A stretch of DNA of 16,461 nt from an uncultured Selenomonadaceae bacterium (GTDB lineage Bacteria; Bacillota; Negativicutes; Selenomonadales; Selenomonadaceae): NCBI GenBank assembly GCA_945637225.1, contig CALZDE010000022.1, positions 1-16,461 of the forward strand. The letters run 5' to 3'. Both the position numbers and the translations under genes were made by a program. The notes beneath the pieces were generated by a model, which saw only the letters and a list, made by a program, of their open reading frames with translations, was not told the origin of the DNA and made no database searches. Shown piece after piece: positions 8,662-16,325 of the stretch (within the stretch, counting starts at the first letter, position 1; every line of letters begins with the position of its first letter).

Positions 8662-9669
8662 TTATCTATTTACAATTATTTTTATTTCACTGTCTTTTCT
8701 TTCCCTGATTACACCAATAATAGGAAATTCCCTGCTGACTGCTTCCGCATCATCATGATGAACTGCCGCCAAAATTCCTCCCGATGTCTGAGGGTCAAAA
8801 ATTATTTCTTCCAAAGCAAACGGTACATCATTAAACAGGATTTTATCCCCTGCATAATTTCTATTTTTCTGACCACCGCCTGTTGTTAAAAATTCATCTG
8901 CGTAATCTATTGCTTCTTTTATAACAGGTAATTTTGAGGCATGTATTTCAGCCTGATATTTATCTCCGGTCATTTCCAGCAAATGTCCAGAAAGACCAAA
9001 ACCTGTTACATCGGTGCAGGCATGTATTCTATATTTTTTCAGCTTTTCCATAGCGTATTTATTAAGTGTCGTCATGGAAGAAATCGCCTTCTGCACAGCC
9101 TCCTCAGAAGCCTGCTTCACCCTGTTGGCAGTAGTCACTATTCCTACTCCCAATGGCTTCGTAAGGACTAATACATCACCGTCCTGAGGTGTGTTGTTAG
9201 CTAATATTTTATCTGGATGAATAATTCCCGTTACACTTAAACCGTATTTTATATCCTTATCAGCTATGGAATGACCGCCTGCTAATACACCGCCTGCTTC
9301 CCTTACCTTGTCACTTCCGCCCTGCATAATAGTACCCAAAATATTCAGGTCCTGATTTTCTGGAAAGCATACTATATTTAAGGCTGTTTTTACCTCTCCG
9401 CCCATAGCATACACATCACTCAAGGCATTAGCAGCCGCTATCTGTCCAAAGATATATGGATCCTCTACCATCGGTGGAAAAAAATCTAATGTCTGCACGA
9501 TAGCTATATCATCTGTTAATTTATAAACCGCTCCATCATCAGAGCCATCATAGCCTACTAAAAGATTTTTATCATCAAAGGCAGGCAATTTTTCCAGAAC
9601 GTGCCTCAATAATCCTGCTCCCAGCTTTGCAGAACATCCTCCACTTTGACAAAAAAGCTTTTTATCCAT
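8662..9669 (-). CDS. selD: Selenide, water dikinase (selenophosphate synthetase), Cys form
   Basis: This 335-residue SelD uses ATP to make selenophosphate from selenide, the activated selenium donor. The N-terminal glycine-rich SGGCSAKLG carries catalytic Cys12 and Lys15; many orthologues have Sec at the cysteine position, but this one has Cys. Further AIRS/SelD motifs are DFFPPMVEDPY, AANALSDVYAMGG (Mg-ATP aspartates), GGHSI, TDVTGFGLSGH and DPQTSGG. The ATG at 9669 has AGAGGTG just upstream. An in-frame TTG at 9726 would begin inside the preceding terminator and is rejected. It is the first gene of the operon. No selA, selB or tRNA-Sec is in the window, so its product here is most simply explained by the SDMH cofactor, though use elsewhere cannot be excluded. 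Confidence 0.96.
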   Translation of the reverse strand: MDKKLFCQSGGCSAKLGAGLLRHVLEKLPAFDDKNLLVGYDGSDDGAVYKLTDDIAIVQTLDFFPPMVEDPYIFGQIAAANALSDVYAMGGEVKTALNIVCFPENQDLNILGTIMQGGSDKVREAGGVLAGGHSIADKDIKYGLSVTGIIHPDKILANNTPQDGDVLVLTKPLGVGIVTTANRVKQASEEAVQKAISSMTTLNKYAMEKLKKYRIHACTDVTGFGLSGHLLEMTGDKYQAEIHASKLPVIKEAIDYADEFLTTGGGQKNRNYAGDKILFNDVPFALEEIIFDPQTSGGILAAVHHDDAEAVSREFPIIGVIRERKDSEIKIIVNR

Positions 9670-9724
9670 AGATTTCACCTCTATATACAGTAATTTCGAC
9701 ATAAAAAATATATTTCCTGCACGC

Positions 9725-9769
9725 AAAAAACCCTCTCCATAATATAATCATCTATATTACAGAGAGAGG
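9725..9769 (-). terminator. Intrinsic terminator after the Crp/Fnr gene
   Basis: Read on the minus strand, CCTCTC pairs with GAGAGG, and inside it TAATATA pairs with TATATTA around a GATGAT loop, with a small bulge. T6 follows directly. It lies 26 bases after the regulator's stop and 55 bases before the selD start, so it separates the two units or only partly blocks read-through into selD. Confidence 0.82.
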
Positions 9770-9795
9770 CACACACATTTCATTTCACTTAATTT

Positions 9796-10470
9796 TTACT
9801 TAACATAATCTGCATTCAGCAGTCTCATCCAGCCACTGCCGAAATCAATAATACCTTCATCACGCATAGCACTAAGTTCACGAGTCAGAGCACTCCTATG
9901 ACAGCACATTTTCTTAGCCATCTGCACCCTTCCCGGCACAATCACCTGCTTTGCCTTCTGATGACGCTGCTGCTGCTGGAGATACACAATAATCCGTTCT
10001 CTCAATGTGCGCTGACACATGACATTTACTCTTTCCATCAAAACAGACTGTCTGGAAACAACTATTGATACCAGATTCAGCAACATAATATTTAGTATTG
10101 ATGAGTAATTATTCCCCAATTGCAAAAGCTTTGAATAAGGAATATTCAGCACTACTGTATCAGTAATACTTTCTACAGTGACGTAATTACAGCTATCATA
10201 TTTATTTATACAAGCTGTTCCCATTACATCGCCAACGGATACAGGACAGTTCACAGCCTCATTGCCAAATCTGTCTTCACAGGTAGCAACCGCACGTCCC
10301 TCCAGCAAAACAGCCATATTCTCAGAATGCTCATACACCATCTGAATAAACTGACCACTGCTATACCGTTTCAATGTTGCACCGCTGGTATTCAAAACCA
10401 GCTGTATTTGTTCTTTGCTAAGACCCTTAAAAACTGGCAAGTCTAGCAGATCATAATCGTAAAACTGCAT
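9796..10470 (-). CDS. Crp/Fnr-family transcriptional regulator
   Basis: This 224-residue protein has a cyclic-nucleotide-binding-like beta barrel (about residues 12-115), a long dimerisation helix (about 118-150) and a C-terminal winged helix with the helix-turn-helix GRVQMAKKMCCHRSALTRE (about 180-198). A QQQQ run sits at 165-168. The FNR N-terminal cysteine cluster and a clear CRP-type cAMP-binding RS motif are both missing, so the effector is unknown; several scattered cysteines could sense redox. I start at the ATG at 10470, seven bases after AGGAG; an upstream in-frame TTG (10506) lacks such a site. It sits immediately upstream of the selenium/molybdenum operon, so control of that operon is a reasonable guess. 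Its own upstream region carries a matching palindrome, suggesting autoregulation. Confidence 0.92.
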   Translation of the reverse strand: MQFYDYDLLDLPVFKGLSKEQIQLVLNTSGATLKRYSSGQFIQMVYEHSENMAVLLEGRAVATCEDRFGNEAVNCPVSVGDVMGTACINKYDSCNYVTVESITDTVVLNIPYSKLLQLGNNYSSILNIMLLNLVSIVVSRQSVLMERVNVMCQRTLRERIIVYLQQQQRHQKAKQVIVPGRVQMAKKMCCHRSALTRELSAMRDEGIIDFGSGWMRLLNADYVK

Positions 10471-10646
10471 TTTACAACTCCTATTAAGATCTTCAGATTT
10501 TGCCAAAAACGAATATATGCTAGAACAACATCCACTCTAGCCTTTGATTGGTAACTACGTGCTACAAAAACATCACTTTCCCCATAAACATTTTTGTCAG
10601 CTCACAACAAAGTTTCTGTTTTTGACGATACTACAAAAATACCTTA
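10471..10646 (-). promoter_or_regulatory. Long predicted leader of the Crp/Fnr gene
   Basis: About 176 bases separate the predicted transcription start from the ATG. The leader holds two copies of TTTTTGTAG (10631-10639 and 10562-10570, minus strand), an ACAAAAATGT inverted partner (10588-10597), and a GCTAGA/TCTAGC hairpin close to 10515-10540. I do not recognise a known riboswitch. The repeats could be further operator half-sites. Confidence 0.35.
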
Positions 10647-10652
10647 TCAATA

Positions 10653-10658
10653 ATTATA
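10653..10658 (-). promoter_or_regulatory. Predicted -10 box of the Crp/Fnr gene promoter
   Basis: The minus strand has a perfect TATAAT here, giving a predicted start near 10646 and a leader of about 176 bases. No good -35 hexamer is present at the right distance, as expected for a promoter that needs an activator at -41.5. Confidence 0.5.
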
Positions 10659-10660
10659 CA

Positions 10661-10674
10661 ACAAAAATTTTTGT
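10661..10674. repeat. Perfect 14-base palindrome between operator and -10 box
   Basis: ACAAAAATTTTTGT is a perfect inverted repeat in the spacer between the CRP-like site and the TATAAT. It shares the ACAAAAA core repeated elsewhere in this intergenic region, so it could be a second regulator site or simply AT-rich spacer. Confidence 0.45.
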
Positions 10675-10678
10675 AACG

Positions 10679-10696
10679 ATGTTGCACATGTAACAT
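10679..10696 (-). promoter_or_regulatory. CRP-geometry operator palindrome upstream of the Crp/Fnr gene
   Basis: The 18-base sequence ATGTT-N8-AACAT pairs at seven of nine positions (core TGTTACATGTGCAACA on the minus strand). The half-site spacing is that of CRP sites. Its centre lies 41.5 bases upstream of the start implied by the TATAAT at 10653-10658, the class II activator position. A second TATAAT overlaps its upstream edge. Binding by the adjacent regulator is inferred. Confidence 0.55.
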
Positions 10697-10719
10697 TATA
10701 CAAAATTATGGAGATTTTT

Positions 10720-13700
10720 TTATTTTTTTCGTATTTTATTCTTTTTATCTTCTATTTTTTCTCCGCCTAAAGTCTTTACAATACGCGCCGAAAGTCTTAG
10801 TATATGTTTCTCTTCCGTCGGTGAAACATTAACCTTTAGCAAATTCTCCTTTCCTATAACCTGTGCCCCATCACCCAAACGTCCTAGTAATTTCAGCATA
10901 TTCTGAGCCTCAAAAGTACGCCCGCTCTCTTTTTGGTCTTCACTGGACAAAAAACTTATCTCTAGTTTTTTTGGCTTTTGACTTATCATGCGAATGCCTA
11001 AATTTCTAGCATAATTTTTAATTTCCGCCACTCTGAGTAGATTAATTACCGCAGCAGGCGGTTCTCCAAAACGATCTATCAGCTCATCCATAATCGACAT
11101 TAAGTCCTTATTCGTTCTCACTGCTGCTATTCTTTGATATATCTCAATCTTATGCATTGGATCAGTAATATATTCACTATCCAAATAAGCATCTATCTGT
11201 AACTCTATCACTGGCTCAGGATAAATTTTTACAGGTGCACCCTTCTTTAATGATTCCATCGCATTTTCCAAAAGATGGCAGTACATTTCAAAACCTACGC
11301 TGGCAATATGCCCATGCTGCTGAGAGCCGAGAATGTTGCCTGCTCCTCGTATTTCAAGGTCACGCATAGCAATCTTAAAGCCTGCCCCTAATTCTGCAAA
11401 TTCCTTAATCGCCTGCAAGCGCTTCTCTGCTGTTTCCGTCAGCACCTTATTTTCCTGATACACAAAATACGCATATGCTAATTTATCAGAACGTCCAACT
11501 CTGCCCCTCATCTGATAAAGCTGAGAAAGACCAAAATGGTCGGCATCATGGACTATGATAGTATTGGCATTCGGCAAATCAAGACCATTTTCTATAATCG
11601 TAGTAGCAAGAAGAATATCATACTGATGTTCAAAAAATTCCATCATGACACGCTCTAACATTTCCTCTGGCATTTGCCCATGTGCTACCTGAATGCGGGC
11701 CTCTGGAACTAATTCCTCCAGCCTGTGGCGTACCAGGTCAATACTTTCAATTCTGTTATGGACGAAGTAAACCTGACCGCCCCTTTTCAATTCCCTGCGA
11801 ATGGCATTACTAATGATGGTATCATCGTCCTCTACCACATAAGATTGCACAGGAAGCCTGCTGCTGGGAGCCGTCTCAATAATACTCATATCTCTCGTGC
11901 CAACCAGAGACATGTGGAGTGTACGTGGAATTGGTGTAGCACTCAGGGTAAGTACATCCACCCCTGTCGCTAATTTCTTTATTTTTTCCTTCTGCTTAAC
12001 ACCGAAACGCTGTTCCTCATCTACAATAAGAAGACCTAAATCCTGAAACTTAACCTTCTTCTGATTTAAGAGGGCATGTGTACCGATAAGAATTTTCACA
12101 ATGCCCTGCTCCGTAAGAGCAAGAGTCTGTTTCTGCTCCTTCGTACTGCGGAAGCGGTTCAATACATCTACGTTTACACCGAAATCATGAAATCTTTCCG
12201 TAAAGGTCTGAAAATGCTGTTGTGCCAAAACCGTAGTAGGTACAAGGACTGCTACCTGCTTATTATTGGAAACCGCCTTGAATGCCGCCCTTATAGCGAC
12301 CTCGGTCTTGCCAAAGCCTACATCACCGCACACCAGTCTGTCCATAGGCTGACCCGCTTCCATATCACGCTTTACATCACTGATAGCCATAAGCTGGTCA
12401 CGGGTTTCCTGATACGGAAAGGCTTCCTCAAATTCCTCCTGCATAAAATCATCCTTGGCAAAGGCATAGCCCACCGCCTTTTTTCTAGCGGCATAAAGAG
12501 CAATCAGCTCCTCTGCAATATCCTCCACAGCCTTTTTTGCCTTGGAAACCTGCTTCTGCCACTTAGCACCAGACATTTTATGCAGTTCTGGCACCTCTCC
12601 CTCAGAACCGATATATTTCTGTAATAAATGCACCTGGTCCACAGGCAAAAATAATTTATCCTCACCGCCATATTTGATATGAAGGTAATCCCGGTGAATA
12701 CCATTCATTTCAATGGTCCGCACGCCCATGTATTTACCGATACCAAAATTTACATGAACTACATAATCACCTTCCTTAATTTCACGGAAATGAGTAATGC
12801 GTTCATCCTTGCTTACAGAAAGTGCTTTTCTTTTCTGATGTCCGAAAATATCCTTTTCCGTCACCACACTGACCTTGGCACCGGGAAGCTCAAAGCCATT
12901 TAAGAGAGTACCATATATTATGGAAATTCCCTCTGAGGAAATATTCCTTTCTTTCAAAAATCCCTCTACGAAAGCTATTTTGCTGGTATCAGACATAAGG
13001 AAAAGAATTTTCTGCTTCTTCTCCTGCCATTCCTGAATATCTCCTGCCAAAATATCCAGCTGACGGTTATATGAAGTCATCGCCTTGACTCTTATGCTGA
13101 TTAAGGTGTCAGGAGTACCACCGTATACCTTCTGCAAAAGCAATGCCAGATACATGAGATTTTTTTCTGAGGCTATTACCTGTATATCCTCCCATGTCAC
13201 CAGCTTTCCCTTAGCTTCTGGATTTTCCTTCACAAGCTTTGCCAGCTGTTCCCTGATACGCATAGGCTCATCAAGGACCACATTACAGCCAGCAGGAACA
13301 AAAGAAAGAAATGATTCCCTGTATTCTCCCTTTTCCGACATTCCCACAGGCATTATCTCTACCGAAGAAACATTTTTAATTGAACGCTGAGTTTCCAGAC
13401 TAAAATGACGGAGCGAATCTACCTCATTATCAAAAAATTCCATGCGTACCGGCTCAAGGGCATTAATAGGATAAACATCTACTATACCGCCCCTTATACT
13501 GTACTGACCTGCCGTATCCACCTGTTCAATTCTCTGATATCCTAAGGCTGAAAGCTTCTCAATAAGAACCTCTCTCTCAATCTCATCACCAATCTTAACA
13601 GCAAGACTGAGCCTCTGAAAATCCTGGCTTGACATTCCCTTTTGTGCTGCGGCATTAGCACTTGCTATGATAGTAACGCATTCACCACGAATCAGCTTCC

Positions 13701-14037
13701 CCAGAATATCCATACGTCTGGACATAAGTTCCATACTCTTAGCTGCCGTAGAAAAGTCCGCCATATCCACAACAGGCAAAGACAGAATTTTTTCTTCAGG
13801 CAAAAGACAGCGGAAATCCTCCTGCCACTCAACAGACTGCTGGCTGTCTCCCGTAACTATAACCACTGGTCCCCGAAAGCCTTTTTTTCTTCTCTCAATG
13901 ATACATGCTGCCAAACAGGCATGCTTCTGGGAACTGCCTAAACCATAAATAAAGGCTTCTCCCTTCTCCCTTTGAAAGCATTCAGACATTTCCATTATGG
14001 ATTTATCCTCTAATACCCCTGACAGCAAATCCTTCAA
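10720..14037 (-). CDS. mfd: Transcription-repair coupling factor Mfd
   Basis: This 1105-residue Mfd removes RNA polymerase stalled at DNA damage and recruits UvrA. The N-terminal UvrB-like region runs to about residue 350. The CarD-like RNA polymerase interaction domain is at about 415-480 (EGDYVVHVNFGIGKYMG). The RecG-like motor has Walker A GDVGFGKTE (571-579), DEEQRFG (673-679), SATPIPRT and QMRGRVGRSDK. The C-terminal TRCF domain carries the family's FGEPP segment. The length is slightly shorter than E. coli Mfd. The start at 14037 is TTG with AGGAG nine bases upstream; no better ATG exists near it. A strong terminator ends just before this ribosome site, so the promoter must lie upstream or the hairpin must leak. 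No hairpin terminator is visible after the gene. Confidence 0.97.
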   Translation of the reverse strand: MKDLLSGVLEDKSIMEMSECFQREKGEAFIYGLGSSQKHACLAACIIERRKKGFRGPVVIVTGDSQQSVEWQEDFRCLLPEEKILSLPVVDMADFSTAAKSMELMSRRMDILGKLIRGECVTIIASANAAAQKGMSSQDFQRLSLAVKIGDEIEREVLIEKLSALGYQRIEQVDTAGQYSIRGGIVDVYPINALEPVRMEFFDNEVDSLRHFSLETQRSIKNVSSVEIMPVGMSEKGEYRESFLSFVPAGCNVVLDEPMRIREQLAKLVKENPEAKGKLVTWEDIQVIASEKNLMYLALLLQKVYGGTPDTLISIRVKAMTSYNRQLDILAGDIQEWQEKKQKILFLMSDTSKIAFVEGFLKERNISSEGISIIYGTLLNGFELPGAKVSVVTEKDIFGHQKRKALSVSKDERITHFREIKEGDYVVHVNFGIGKYMGVRTIEMNGIHRDYLHIKYGGEDKLFLPVDQVHLLQKYIGSEGEVPELHKMSGAKWQKQVSKAKKAVEDIAEELIALYAARKKAVGYAFAKDDFMQEEFEEAFPYQETRDQLMAISDVKRDMEAGQPMDRLVCGDVGFGKTEVAIRAAFKAVSNNKQVAVLVPTTVLAQQHFQTFTERFHDFGVNVDVLNRFRSTKEQKQTLALTEQGIVKILIGTHALLNQKKVKFQDLGLLIVDEEQRFGVKQKEKIKKLATGVDVLTLSATPIPRTLHMSLVGTRDMSIIETAPSSRLPVQSYVVEDDDTIISNAIRRELKRGGQVYFVHNRIESIDLVRHRLEELVPEARIQVAHGQMPEEMLERVMMEFFEHQYDILLATTIIENGLDLPNANTIIVHDADHFGLSQLYQMRGRVGRSDKLAYAYFVYQENKVLTETAEKRLQAIKEFAELGAGFKIAMRDLEIRGAGNILGSQQHGHIASVGFEMYCHLLENAMESLKKGAPVKIYPEPVIELQIDAYLDSEYITDPMHKIEIYQRIAAVRTNKDLMSIMDELIDRFGEPPAAVINLLRVAEIKNYARNLGIRMISQKPKKLEISFLSSEDQKESGRTFEAQNMLKLLGRLGDGAQVIGKENLLKVNVSPTEEKHILRLSARIVKTLGGEKIEDKKNKIRKK

Positions 14038-14053
14038 AATAATCCACTCCTAC

Positions 14054-14098
14054 AAAAAAAACGCAAAACGAGGACTGCAGGAAATTTCCTACAGCCTC
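14054..14098 (-). terminator. Strong intrinsic terminator or attenuator directly before mfd
   Basis: On the minus strand GAGG pairs with CCTC around an almost perfect CTGTAGGAAA/TTTCCTGCAG stem (one G-T wobble, one bulged T). It is followed by GTTTTGCG and then T8. It lies 20 bases after the zinc-knuckle gene. The T run ends two bases before the mfd AGGAG site. Confidence 0.85.
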
Positions 14099-14118
14099 AC
14101 AAAATAAATCTTATTAAA

Positions 14119-14778
14119 TTACAATTCTCTCATTTTTTCTTTAGCAGTACGCTGGACTGACCTGCGATGAACCTTCCGAAACGACAGCTTTCTATTCTCT
14201 GCCAGCTGTTCTACCGCCTCACTGTCTGCCGTATTGACAGATGCCACCCTGCCACATTCACTGCATTCCAAAACCAAATGACTACCATGTATATCCACCA
14301 GCATACTCTGACAACCGCAGCTGCAGGTAAGCCGTCCCACCTCAGCAATATCATGCAGAAGATTTACAGCTTCCAGCATTTGATGCTGACAACGTACCAT
14401 ATCATGATCTTCACCGGGATGAAGCTCCTCAAAAGCAGCCTGACTGGAATCCATTACCGCTTCAATATTTATCTTCCTGCCAATATAGCCTAATTCAAAA
14501 TTATCATGATGACAATAAATTCTGTTTAACCTCACCCTTGGCAAGAACTTTTTCTGATAAACATATGCATGTGCCTCACCGCATATACCACATACCAGCT
14601 TCAAAGTGATGGAGGTACGCTTATCATAGAAAACATCTGCCACATGCTGTCCACAGGACGGACACTCTATTTCTAATGGACTGCCACCCGGAAAATACGG
14701 AATATCATGTATATGTAACCTGCCACAATGCTGACAGTAAAGCCCCACTGCACTCATGGAACTGATTAAGCCCTGCAA
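14119..14778 (-). CDS. Unrecognised zinc-knuckle protein
   Basis: I do not recognise this family. The protein of about 219 residues has repeated metal-binding pairs: CQHC (Cys15/18), CPSC (39/42), CGIC (63/66), a CHH near 89-91, a CSCGC cluster (152-156) and CSEC (172/175). This suggests two or more zinc ribbons. The C-terminus is basic (RKVHRRSVQRTAKEKMR), consistent with nucleic acid binding, and there is no signal peptide or membrane segment. I choose the TTG at 14778, eight bases after a near-perfect AAAGGAGG. A GTG at 14826 would extend it by 16 residues but would place that ribosome site inside the gene and has only a weak one itself. It lies between nupC and mfd, with terminators on both sides, so it is probably its own unit. 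Confidence 0.8.
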   Translation of the reverse strand: MQGLISSMSAVGLYCQHCGRLHIHDIPYFPGGSPLEIECPSCGQHVADVFYDKRTSITLKLVCGICGEAHAYVYQKKFLPRVRLNRIYCHHDNFELGYIGRKINIEAVMDSSQAAFEELHPGEDHDMVRCQHQMLEAVNLLHDIAEVGRLTCSCGCQSMLVDIHGSHLVLECSECGRVASVNTADSEAVEQLAENRKLSFRKVHRRSVQRTAKEKMREL

Positions 14779-14871
14779 AACCTCCACCTCCTTTGCTATT
14801 GTCTTTCTACTGTTATCATTCGCCACCCGTACACAAAATCCTGCTAATTTTCTTCAAAAATTAAAATATTT

Positions 14872-14903
14872 CCACTAAAAAGTGGCCCCATCTCTGAAGC
14901 CAC
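14872..14903 (-). terminator. Intrinsic terminator after the nucleoside transporter
   Basis: On the minus strand GTGGC and GCCAC form a stem around a 12-base loop and are followed by TTTTT. The distal part can also fold as CCACT/AGTGG. It starts 14 bases after the transporter's stop. Confidence 0.75.
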
Positions 14904-14917
14904 CTGTATTATTAAAA

Positions 14918-16117
14918 TTAGAAAGAAAGAATGATACCTACAATCATACCATTCATAATGTTTAAAGCAAATGCACCTGCCAAAGCACGTACAATAAGCT
15001 TTGCTACATCCGGCTTTCTCTCTGGGCAGAGAGAACCAAGAGCAGATACGCAAACAGCCATACTGCCTACATTAGCAAAACCGCCAATGGTGATACACAT
15101 AACAGCCTGAGCACGATAATCAAGAGTATCCATCAAAGGCATCAGCATATCATAAGCTACGAACTCATTTAAAATCAGCTTACAGCCAAGAATCTGACCT
15201 GCTACATCAGTAAAGGAAGCATCAAGGCCCATCAGGAAAGCTACAGGATAGAAAATCCAGCCGAAAATCTGCTTTAATTCAAGACCAGCAAAGGAAAGAC
15301 CGCCATCAATAAGAGCAACCATACCATTGATAGCTACCAGAGAGGATGCGATAGCCATAACTACCATCCAGCCATCTAACGCACCATTACTCATAGCTTC
15401 AATAACATTAGAGCCAGCAGAATGTCTGTCTACATCTACCTTGTTGACAGACTCATTTTCCTCCTTCTCTGGCAGAATAATCTTACCCAAAACGATACTG
15501 CCGAAAGGAACAAGGGAAGATGCCAAAATCAGTAACTGCATTGGCACACCCATAGCGTTATAACCGCCTAAAATAGATACGGACATACTGCCCATGCCAG
15601 CTATCAGTATCATGAGAATCTCACTGTTTGTAAGATTTTTCAAATACTTTGCTATCAGCAGTGGAGACTCAGTCTGACCTAAGAACATATTTGCAACACA
15701 GATAAAGCTCTCAACTCTGGAAGTACCGATAACCTTGCCCAAAGCAGCACCAAGATGCTTAATGACAAAGCCCAAAATACCAAGATAGGTCAATACGCTT
15801 ACCAAAGCACCGATGAAGATGATATTTGATAATACGTGAATGATAAAAACAAAGCCTGTCTTTGGAATATCCATGAAGGAACCAAAAACAAATTCCAGAC
15901 CCGCCTTACCAAAGCCTACTATTGCTGTAACAAGATTGGAAATCTCCTCAATAACCCATACACCAGCTGGAACCTTAATAACAATAATTGCCAAAATAAA
16001 CTGTGCCAATAATGCCTTGCCTATCATCTTCCAGTTTATTTTCTTGCGGTCATAGGAAACAGCGTATGCTATACCTATTACCAGAGCTATACCTAAAAGG
16101 TTAAGTATAATCCCCAT
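14918..16117 (-). CDS. nupC: CNT-family nucleoside transporter (NupC-like)
   Basis: This 399-residue integral membrane protein belongs to the concentrative nucleoside transporter family, which imports nucleosides with sodium or protons. It has many hydrophobic segments, starting with LLGIALVIGIAYAVS. It also has the family motifs GQTESPLLIAKYL (central Nucleos_tra2/Gate region) and GGFANVGSMAVCVSALG with LCPERK near the C-terminus. The length agrees with bacterial NupC (about 400). The ATG at 16117 has GGGGGA six bases upstream. A terminator follows, so it seems to be a single-gene unit. Which nucleosides it takes cannot be read from the sequence. Confidence 0.94.
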   Translation of the reverse strand: MGIILNLLGIALVIGIAYAVSYDRKKINWKMIGKALLAQFILAIIVIKVPAGVWVIEEISNLVTAIVGFGKAGLEFVFGSFMDIPKTGFVFIIHVLSNIIFIGALVSVLTYLGILGFVIKHLGAALGKVIGTSRVESFICVANMFLGQTESPLLIAKYLKNLTNSEILMILIAGMGSMSVSILGGYNAMGVPMQLLILASSLVPFGSIVLGKIILPEKEENESVNKVDVDRHSAGSNVIEAMSNGALDGWMVVMAIASSLVAINGMVALIDGGLSFAGLELKQIFGWIFYPVAFLMGLDASFTDVAGQILGCKLILNEFVAYDMLMPLMDTLDYRAQAVMCITIGGFANVGSMAVCVSALGSLCPERKPDVAKLIVRALAGAFALNIMNGMIVGIILSF

Positions 16118-16173
16118 ATAAATTCCCCCATAAAAATTTATTTAATTATTCTTTACTAAGAATCTCCTGAATC

Positions 16174-16266
16174 TTAGTCTGAACCATTTCCTGTAAATGT
16201 CCTTGACAGTTTAATTTTAACTAATCCTATTTTAGGAAGCTTTAATTTTCCATCCTTATCTGTCAC
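16174..16266 (-). pseudogene. TnpB-like (IS200/IS605 OrfB) relic
   Basis: A 30-codon open segment reads KDGKLKLPKIGLVKIKLSR in its middle, closely resembling the KLPKLGxVK strand region of IS200/IS605 TnpB proteins. It runs into a stop after TFTGNGSD, and upstream there is an in-frame TAG inside the adjacent terminator. No catalytic RuvC motif remains. It is most simply a small decayed piece of an insertion sequence; chance similarity of a short basic peptide is possible. Confidence 0.4.
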
Positions 16267-16272
16267 AGGTTT

Positions 16273-16301
16273 AAAAAGAGGCTGCTAGAACTAACAGCCT
16301 C
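16273..16301 (-). terminator. Intrinsic terminator upstream of the nupC region
   Basis: GAGGCTG pairs with CAGCCTC (seven perfect pairs, extended by TAG/CTA past one mismatch) and TTTTT follows on the minus strand. It would end transcription coming from genes to the right of the window. Confidence 0.7.
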
Positions 16302-16325
16302 ATATATTATAACGCCCTCAATCAT

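Noticed and set aside
31..9669. Possible selenocysteine (in-frame UGA) codons in the selenium operon
   Set aside because: Every gene reads through to a plausible length without internal UGA, and SelD has Cys at its catalytic position, so no Sec insertion is indicated.
9670..9726. 19-residue N-terminal extension of SelD from a TTG
   Set aside because: It would begin in the T run of the preceding terminator and has no ribosome site, whereas the ATG at 9669 has AGAGGTG and the normal family N-terminus.
10471..10646. Molybdenum-cofactor or other riboswitch in the regulator leader
   Set aside because: I could not match the conserved core of any riboswitch; only short repeats and one small hairpin are visible.
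12076..12624. 182-codon open frame on the plus strand inside mfd
   Set aside because: It lies wholly antisense to conserved Mfd motor sequence and has no recognisable domain; it is a shadow frame.
14918..16117. Functional link between the nucleoside transporter and a purine-using hydroxylase
   Set aside because: The transporter is separated by three other genes and at least three terminators, so closeness alone does not support a shared pathway.
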